Below, one piece after another: positions 55,193 to 64,000 of a stretch of 64,000 nt of DNA. The stretch covers positions 30,508,707 to 30,572,706 of the forward strand of contig CP137681.1 in assembly GCA_037976565.1 (NCBI GenBank). The letters are read 5' to 3'. The translations under genes were made by a program, and so were the position numbers. The DNA is from Mesocentrotus franciscanus (Eukaryota > Echinodermata > Echinoidea > Camarodonta > Strongylocentrotidae). How positions within the stretch are numbered: the stretch's first letter is position 1; every line of letters starts with the position of its first letter. The notes beneath the pieces were generated by a model. It had not been told where the DNA came from and did no database searches. It was given only the letters and a program-made list of their open reading frames with translations.

Positions 55193-55380
55193 GATCTTCC
55201 CAAGAATAAACTAAACTTCTGAAATGCCGAACCATTACAAACTGAACATCCCATTGGCATACAACGATCAAAAAGATATTCCCGTCTATTATCATTTCCA
55301 TCAAATCAAAACTCTGTGGGTGCACGGGTAACAAAAGGAAAACTAATCGAATGTCAGCTTCCCCCATGCATGTACCCTTA
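55185..55380 (-). pseudogene. DIRS-type reverse transcriptase fragment
   Basis: HPQSFDLMEMIIDGNIFLI in one frame and LPMGCSVCNGSAFQKFSLFL-type codons in the next resemble ...F.G..YFDRCLPMGCS.SCA.F..FS.FLE in DIRS/Ngaro RTs. It runs straight into the recombinase C-terminus, so RNase H and most of the recombinase are deleted. Confidence 0.6.
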
Positions 55381-56264
55381 CCAATATAATCTTAATCAAG
55401 GAACCGCCTCGATCGTCGAAGCTTTTATACACCACCGTACAAATTTTCGGATTGATTTGTTCATTAACTGCCCTCTAGGAGCAGAAAAATAGTGTATCAT
55501 ACGGTATTCTCCCCCGGGGTTTAATACCATACCTACTGCCTGTACTGGAGAGCACCGTAAAATATCAATAGGCGGACGGAAGGGGGCTACCTATTCTTCC
55601 CAAGGAAAATGGTTTATCAAATTCGTCCATGAATCTAGCCTTTTTACTAAAGGCACTGCATCCATTTTGCAGCCAGCATCAAATTCTGTAAAATTTGGGA
55701 GGAATAATAAATGTGCCACCGTCGTCACCAATATCCTGTATGATTGTGAAATTTGGCAGTGTCCTATAGTATTTAAAGTATTCAAAAGAAGCCTGGTTAC
55801 TAACCAAACCTTACTATCAGACACTATTGAGCGACTGATTGGCTTCTTTTCTTAGTTTTTATTTTATCAATAACCAACTTCCCGTCACGCCGAGACTTCT
55901 TGTATAGGCCAAAAGTAAACCGATTAAATCTTTGCGCAGCACCCAAGATACGACCGTTCGGTACAAGAGTCTGAAAACCAGACTATAGACTTAAAACAAA
56001 ACAAAAAATTGCATCCCTATGGCTATAGTCGAATTGACAACTCAATACTCACAGTCGGTATCTTCCCACAAAATTAATATCCAATCCTTCGTGAAGAGGG
56101 AAGTTATAAATCAGTATTATCTATCAAATGCGATTTGAATTTGCAAATGGGACACTTAATTAGACCCTAATTTTAATTGACATGCCGACGTCAAATTACT
56201 TCCTTCCATCTTAGACTCCGTGAGTTAGAGTCTATGAGGTATAGATCTAGATCTAAACCTAGAC

Positions 56265-56610
56265 CAGCTCTGGAAACGCCCCTCTCAAAAATGAAATAAA
56301 AGCTCTTATTACCAATCATGTGAAAGAATATGTTTTTACTAATACTGATGATACAAAATTTGCCGGGAACCGCCTACTAATTAATATATTTGGTAGATCA
56401 TCATATCCATCCGGACTGGATAGATATAGGGTAGTCCCATATGTCCTACATCTTTCTGTGTACTGTGCAATAACTTAACCAAGACTGGGCCAAATCTCTT
56501 ATCATTTTAATAATTCCAAAACCTTGCAATACCCAATACTTATATGCTAAATAATCAACCTTTTCTTATCAATTCCACAACGCCTCTTTCATAATGCAAG
56601 CGCATGACCA
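56265..56610 (-). mobile_element. 5'-truncated LINE copy inside the retroelement
   Basis: Matches 29786-30150, the 3' region of the split LINE (shared AATCATGTGAAAGAATATG, CATCTTTCTGTGTAC and AAGACTGGGCCAAAT). It interrupts the retroelement's RT region. Confidence 0.85.
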
Positions 56611-56880
56611 GAAGTGGTAAGATAGCTTTAACTCTAATACTAGTAGTATAGACTGGTACTGCTAGTACTGGTACCAGTCTAGGACCCTGAATTGAAAGCC
56701 CAAACGAAACGCCCGCCTTGAGCATTAATTTCCACACCGTTCTTTAGAAGTTCAGCAAATTCCCTTTCCTCATAATTCGACAGGAATGGCATTAGACGAT
56801 CGATCCAATTTGTGCCCAACCATAGTGGAAGGCTCAATATCAAGTGCGGCCTCATCAGGCTCACTCAAACCGTACGTCTA
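56555..56880 (-). pseudogene. N-terminal RT-region remnant of the retroelement
   Basis: WIDRLMPFLSNYEEREFAEL and, shifted by one frame, AGVSFGLSIQGPRLVP fit the L..GF.FGF.I...GPR motif that precedes RT in DIRS-like elements. Confidence 0.5.
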
Positions 56881-57179
56881 TGCACAGCTCAAACTACCCC
56901 GTCGGCCAGGCCCAGAATTCCCTTGGCCTAATTGGCATCGACTCACCTTCATTTTGTGGATTGCCGATTTGGCCCGTCCCTCCGCCGACATGCATGGAAT
57001 AGAAACCTCACTGCACCCGCTGATCGCTGCCGAGTTTCCTTTCGATTTCTCTCAACTGGCTTACCCTCTTGTATTTAGATTTAGTTTAGGTCCATGATCC
57101 AATTAACAACTCCGCTCACTCGTATCGTAAAAATATTCCAATCCTTCGATGCAAAAAATATTCATAACACCGGAGCTAG

Positions 57180-57416
57180 AAATTTTTACGTCCACTATTT
57201 ACCAATCCACAATCAATTATGAAACTCTGTTCCCACGCTCAGCGCGCATACCATACAAGCGTTGTAATTTACACGCTTGTAAATGATACATTCGACCGCT
57301 TGTAATTTACGCGCTTGTTATTTTCTTTTGTAATCTTCCGCCGTTATCGTGGGAACAACCACCACAAATAGGTCAGGAACATCTGTAAATCATATTAACG
57401 CTTTGGCGTTAACATG
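57180..57416 (-). repeat. Split direct repeat A1
   Basis: 237 bp, see A2; the outer border of the retroelement. TATTA follows directly, as at the A2/B1 junction. Confidence 0.95.
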
Positions 57417-57420
57417 TATT

Positions 57421-59400
57421 AATGAAATAATAAGGAGGAAACCCCAGGGTGTATTTTGTTTCTATCGGAGCCTCTCTAGGCAATCATTGCTTTTCTATAA
57501 ATGACTTCAATTGTTTTTTACAAGGTAATTATTCTAATTCATTTTTCTTAAAACCTATTATTGAGGTAGAAATTATCGAGATTGTTCGTAGTTTTAAAGC
57601 AAATAAAAGTGCCGAACCTGATGATATTGAACCAGAGATTGTTAAGAAAACTATACACGTTTATGCTAAGCACCTTTGTCATATATTTAATGAGTCTGTT
57701 ATTTCAGGACAACTTCCAGATCAATTAAAGTTAGCAAAAGGAATACCCCTTCATAAAAATCTCTGTAAAGAAAAAATCGAAAATTATAGACCTATTTCTA
57801 TCTTGCCAATCTTTTCAATTTTTTTATAAAAATTGGTCTACAAACGTCTCATCAACTACTTGAATGAGAATAATATTTATATGCTAAACAATTTGGATTT
57901 CGTGAAAATCACTCAACATCCATGGCTCTAATTGAATTTTTAAATCTTGTTTCTCAGGCATTAGAAAATAATCTCATTCCTGTTGGTATATTCCTTGATT
58001 TATCTAAAGCGTTTGACTGTATTAACAATTCTATACTTTTACAAAAGCTATCGTTTTATGGCATACGGGGTACTCCTCTCAAATGGTTCAAAAATTACCT
58101 TTTGAATAGGAAACAGTTTGTTAAATTTAATAGTGTTTGTTCTCGATCACAGATCCTTTCAACAGGAGTACCCCAAGTTTTTTTTTATAAATGATCTGCA
58201 CTTTGTGTCAGACCAGCTAAATTTCGTTTTTTTTGCTGATGAAACCAATATATTATTATCAGGGAAAAATGTGCAATATTCAAATGAGGTTTTAAACCAA
58301 GAACTCAGTAAAGTTTGCAAATGGTTCACTGCTAATAAACTTGTTGTTAATATGAAAAAACTAATTATATGGTATTTAGGAGAAGAAAGGTCGAAGGTGA
58401 TTTTAATGAATTGAAGGTAATAATTGATAATGTGTTGCTCAACAGAGTTAATTCAACTAAATTTTTAGGAGTTAATATAGATGAGTCCTTTTCCTTGAAA
58501 AGTCATGTCAGTTACATATCTTCAAAATTGCCAGTGTACTGGGAGTTATTTATAGTGTAAACAAACTACTCCCCCAAAATATATTAATGAATTTATACAA
58601 TACCCTAATCTTGCCACATTTTTCATATGCCGTCTTAGCTTGGGGTGGACGTTCAATTACTTTAACAAACCGTTTTACAGAAAAAGGCTGTTCGTGCAAT
58701 AACAAGCTCTCCATATCTTGCACATACTGCACCCTTGTATAAACGCTTGAATATTTTGAATGTGAAATCTCTATATTATATGCAACTTGCTCAATTTATG
58801 TTTCTTTTCAAGAAGAATCAGCTGCCATGTGTTTTTAATGGGATGTTTATTGCAAATGCTGAAATTCACTCTTATGAAACAAGAATTTCAAATAAGTTTG
58901 ATTTGCCCTCTGTTAAAACAACTTTTCTCCAAAGGAACATTTATTTTAGTGGACCATCACTATGGAATCTACTTCCAAGTGCTATTGTCAGTTGCTCATC
59001 ACGTTATTCTTTTAACTCAAAGTTGAAACAGCATTTGATTTCGTATCCAACTTTTAAGATTTAGTTTGTATGGTGTTTCTCACTATATTTCTTTACATAT
59101 CATTCATTCCCTCTATATATTGTATTTATTGGTACCACCACCCCACTACTACTCACCCCACAAATAGATTTGCTTGTAATATATATATATATATTTGTTT
59201 GTCTGTGTTTATTGTTTAGTTAAAAAAATTATGTATTTGAATATTGTAATTTTAAGCAGGGGTTAATCCCCGACAAAACTCTGTGGTTTTTGATCACCCC
59301 CTCTGCAGGTTCAATTTTTGTTTTAATGCTTTTATATTTGATTGTAATTTATATTGTCTTTTTATGAATCTGTGGAAATAAATGAAATTGAAATTAAAAT
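57421..59400 (+). pseudogene. CR1/L2-like LINE, 5'-truncated, frameshifted
   Basis: Encodes VYFVSIGASLGNHCF, RSFKANKSAEPDDIEPEIVK and NYRPISILPIF. Then, in other frames, MALIEFLNLVSQALENNLIP, GIFLDLSKAFDCINNSILL (motif A), ILSTGVPQ (motif B, broken after it), FADETNILLSG (motif C: YADD altered to FADE), NSTKFLGVNIDESFSLKSH, HSYETRISNKFDLPS and YFSGPSLWNLLPSAI. It ends in AATAAATGAAATTG plus an A-rich tail at 59400. It begins 5 bp after the retroelement border; the endonuclease is absent. Confidence 0.9.
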
Positions 59401-59980
59401 AGAACTGGTTCAGTTCTGAATACATAATAGATTCAGTTATACATTAAAAAAATGCATGGAGAAATATAAATAGATGAGTTCTTGACCAATCACGCCTTTG
59501 TATCGGTGAGAGCTATCTAGGATAGTAAAATATAACCCATTCGAATATTCAAATATATAAAGCCTATACATAATATAGTATATAAAACAATACAGAATGT
59601 ATAATTGGATAAGAAAAAAAAGATCCGCTGCAAAAGGCAAGATATTATGTAGCAAATTCAAGAACATCAATTTTAAGAATCAAAATGCTCACGTCTTAAT
59701 GCTTGTTTCGTTTTCTGAAGAAAAGAAGTATCTCACCTAAATCAAATTTCTACATTTCATTATGAAAATCGAGATTAGACAAAAGATTTATCATGCAACA
59801 ACATTATCTGTAGGTCGGCTTTGAATGAAACGGTTGTAAATCACTTTATTAGTCTTAAATTCTCATTTTGATATTCATAACGTTTCATTCATAATATTTC
59901 TTGCATTAATTTTTGAAATTCTCAATTGAATTTGGAAAAAGACCATGAAGAAAAATAAGATAAATCAAATCAAATTAAAA
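59401..59980. other. Spacer with right copy of a 70-bp direct repeat; 3' flank of sulfotransferase gene
   Basis: 59402-59470 repeats 49891-49960. A minus-strand AATAAA (plus TTTATT, 59845-59850) is a candidate polyadenylation signal for the sulfotransferase gene. No other gene. Confidence 0.6.
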
Positions 59981-62037
<2,057 letters not shown>

Positions 62038-63232
62038 GATTGATCTAAGTTGGACAGGAATGTTCGCCAGAGTGTCCATAGAAGCGCGTTCACATATGCC
62101 CTGGTGAACCCATGCGGTTTTTAGTGACATAAAGGATTGGTAAGTGGGGATTGAAAACAAAGAAATAGCTAGGCGAAACATTGTCCTACCTACTCGCTTA
62201 TTATTTTGTATATACACTTATAAACATAACGTTAAGTTTCAAAATATACTACATCCATGTAAACTCCTTAAAAACAATGTTTTGTTTTTTTAAATACTCC
62301 TAATTCGCGTTCTCAATCTCAAATGGAGAGTGGTCCTATCGTCACACTGTGTATTATAATGTTTTACGCGCTCTTTTTAATTAATAAAGTGCTTTTGAAC
62401 AAAAATTGTGCATGTAGAATTTTTAGCACACAGAGCAGTATATCCCCTTCTACTGCGTGGGAAACTGCAGGTAAGTGCGCTATCATAATAAGCGTCATGC
62501 TGCTGGTCGATTCCGTTCCCATGCATGCAGATTATTCTTAGCATGTTCTGGAACAAAACTCTCTTGTTTTTTAAGTCAAAGGTGGTATTCTGAGCACGAT
62601 TTTATCTTTAAAATATTTCAATTTCTCTTTAGAAAGAATAATCGATATTCTGAGACCGCCTTTTATTTCAGTGTTTATATTTCATTTTATCTCGATAGTG
62701 TGGATTCACACACAGAGAAATTAGGGAGATTCAAAAGTCGATTTTTCAGTCGCGATCAAGTTGCAATAGTGGAATTCACACACAGAGAAATAAGTGAGGT
62801 TAAAAAATCGCAATCAATTTTGAATCGCGATCAATTTTCAAAAGGCCATTTTTCAAATTTAATGCATGAATCTTTGTTAAGTGCCTTTTTACAAATTATT
62901 TCATTCACCTGCTACAAATAAATGTATTTCAATTTACAGAATATAAATTGCATACATTACGTGTTGTAAGGTAGTGCAAGCAGTAATGTTTGTCCTACCT
63001 AGCAATATCTAATGTATGCAATTTGAATTCTGACTACTGATATATATTTATTAGTAACAGGTGAATTAAATGATTCGTATTGAGGCGCTTCACAAAGACT
63101 CATGCATTAAATTTGATTACATCAAGAAAATGGCCTTTTGAAAATTGATCGCGACTGACAAATCGACTTTTGAATCTCACTAATTTGACTAAATTGAAGT
63201 ATTTTAAAGATAAAATCGTGCTCAGAATACCA
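62038..63232 (+). mobile_element. Foldback-type dispersed repeat, right copy with long inverted arms
   Basis: Collinear with 1691-2815 and more complete. Left arm 62581-62925 (GGTATTCTGAGCACGATTTT to TTCATTCACCTGCTAC) pairs with right arm 63057-63232 (GTAACAGGTGAATTAAATGA to AAAATCGTGCTCAGAATACC). The right arm lacks about 170 bp of the left one. The 148-codon ORF at 62475 crosses the arm and is not a gene. Lies in the presumed intron or 5' region of the sulfotransferase gene. Confidence 0.85.
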
Positions 63233-63234
63233 CG

Positions 63235-63730
63235 AAAAACGGTCTAGATGCGTAGCATATTATTTACGTAACTTTACAACAGATGGATCAAAGCGACGAG
63301 CGGTAGATTTTTTTTTAATTGCTAATGCTTAAAAGTAAATTTTCATTTCCCCCAGAAAAATACAACAGGGGAGCGGCATAATTATAAGTTTTTTTACCAT
63401 TGATAAACAGTGTTCCTGCTTCCTCAAGTGGGGCGCAATTACAGAAAACGAGGGGAATCTTATCCAGGATCTTAATATCATTTAAATGTTGAACCTTTAC
63501 AAATGCTACTATGTGCGCTTTATCCTAACGGCTTATTCAGGAAGGGGTGAAGAAATATTTAACAAGAGGCTTATGAATCTTACATAACAAGGAGTAAAGC
63601 AACGAGAACTACGTTTTCTTTCTTTTTTGTTGATGCAATTTTTAGCCCTATAAAAGGGCAGTTAATAAATGATATCGTATTTTGTTATGGGAAGCGAAGT
63701 TACAAAATCCTTGTACAAGACAATTATGCA
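63235..63730. other. Spacer, no gene seen
   Basis: No ORF or repeat recognised. Confidence 0.5.
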
Positions 63731-63993
63731 AGTGAGCAAAAAAAAAAAAAAAATTGGCACCCGAAAAAATTGTTTTCCTCCGGGAAGGGTAATTTTTGTT
63801 CCACCGCCACCCCCCTTGGGCGCCAGGGGTAGTGAGCACAATTTGTTTGGGGGGGGGGGCCACCGAAAAAAATTTTCCCCTCCGGGAAGGGTAATTTTTT
63901 TCCGCCAGGGGAGGGGGCCCAACTTCTTTTTTTCAAAAAGGGTGTTTTTACCTGTTTTTTCTAGGGAGGGCCCGGGCCCCCTGGATCCGCCAT
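63731..63993. mobile_element. Dispersed GGCGGATCC-ended element, inverse copy
   Basis: TTTTTCTAGGGAGGGCCCGG, CCCCTGGATCCGCC and AATTGGCACCCGAA are the reverse complement of the left part of 21221-21370. An internal duplication of GAAAAAA.TT.CCTCCGGGAAGG makes it longer. ORFs in it, on both strands, are artefacts of G/C runs. Confidence 0.8.
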
Positions 63994-64000
63994 AGCAATA

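Larger units (their letters stand above)
50065..57416 (-). mobile_element. DIRS/Ngaro-like tyrosine-recombinase retroelement with split direct repeats, degenerate
   Basis: Read leftward: repeat A1 (57416-57180), RT remnants (56864-56555 and 55380-55190), recombinase remnant (55190-55069), SGNH-like remnant (54962-54657), repeat B1 (52096-51391), A2 (51390-51154) directly abutting, about 380 bp, then B2 (50770-50065). A copies are 237 bp each and B copies 706 bp each. A1-ORFs-B1-A2-B2 is the diagnostic layout of Ngaro-type elements, although the gap between A2 and B2 also fits a tandem, internally deleted second copy. No flanking target duplication beyond TATTA, as expected for recombinase integration. 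Confidence 0.78.

Noticed and set aside
56786..57097. Plus-strand 103-codon ORF in the retroelement
   Set aside because: It is the complement of the RT-region remnant; the motifs are on the minus strand.
62475..62921. 148-codon ORF
   Set aside because: Runs through the arm of the foldback element; not preserved in the paralogous copy at 2.1-2.6 kb.
63648..63995. Proline/glycine-rich ORFs at the right edge
   Set aside because: G/C homopolymer runs of a dispersed non-coding element also present at 21.2 kb.

Overview
The window is eukaryotic, intron-rich and A/T-rich metazoan DNA. It is crowded with tRNA-derived SINEs, non-LTR retrotransposon fragments, MITEs, foldback repeats and microsatellites. 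A multi-exon transglutaminase, a RING-less B-box (TRIM-like) gene and a WSC-domain-type sulfotransferase lie among repeat families of the kind seen in echinoderm genomes. I infer a marine deuterostome, most likely a sea urchin; the sequence alone does not prove the species.

Layout. 1-1690 is a 125-bp satellite that abuts a foldback-type repeat (1691-2815). A second copy of that repeat lies at 62038-63232, near the other end of the window. 2.8-15.2 kb holds no convincing gene: SINEs, MITEs, inverted repeats, a segmental duplication (8.15-9.24 kb against 12.35-12.86 kb) and microsatellites. 15.87-25.43 kb (+) is a 12-coding-exon transglutaminase of about 800 residues with an intact Cys-His-Asp triad and a predicted N-myristoylation signal. 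Its introns are loaded with transposon debris. The exon 3/exon 4 junction is one nucleotide out of phase in this assembly. A decayed duplicate of the last exon lies just downstream.

26-49 kb is the most interesting part. One CR1/L2-like LINE on the minus strand is cut in two: the 3' half is at 28.79-31.16 kb and the 5' half at 48.00-49.04 kb. The cut is at a single TTAA inside RT motif A. Between the halves sit 16.8 kb bounded at both outer ends by near-identical, same-orientation piggyBac-like elements (31168-31709 and 47484-47998). Joining the two flanks at TTAA restores the LINE frame exactly. This looks like a composite piggyBac transposon whose cargo holds a B-box/propeller gene (36.40-38.06 kb, one frameshift), a decayed antisense paralogue of that gene (43.61-44.33 kb) and a Tc1/mariner-like element with about 475-bp inverted repeats (40.32-42.77 kb).

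50.07-57.42 kb is a degenerate tyrosine-recombinase (DIRS/Ngaro-like) retroelement on the minus strand. It has split direct repeats, RT and recombinase remnants and an SGNH-hydrolase-like domain. It is followed by a plus-strand LINE (57.42-59.40 kb). 59.98-61.77 kb (-) holds the last three coding exons of a PAPS-dependent sulfotransferase of WSCD type; its 5' end is not recognised here and probably lies beyond the window. The right edge carries another inverted-repeat element that also occurs at 21.2 kb.

All exon boundaries are read by eye from GT/AG signals, reading phase and family motifs. Repeat boundaries are approximate unless an exact junction is stated.
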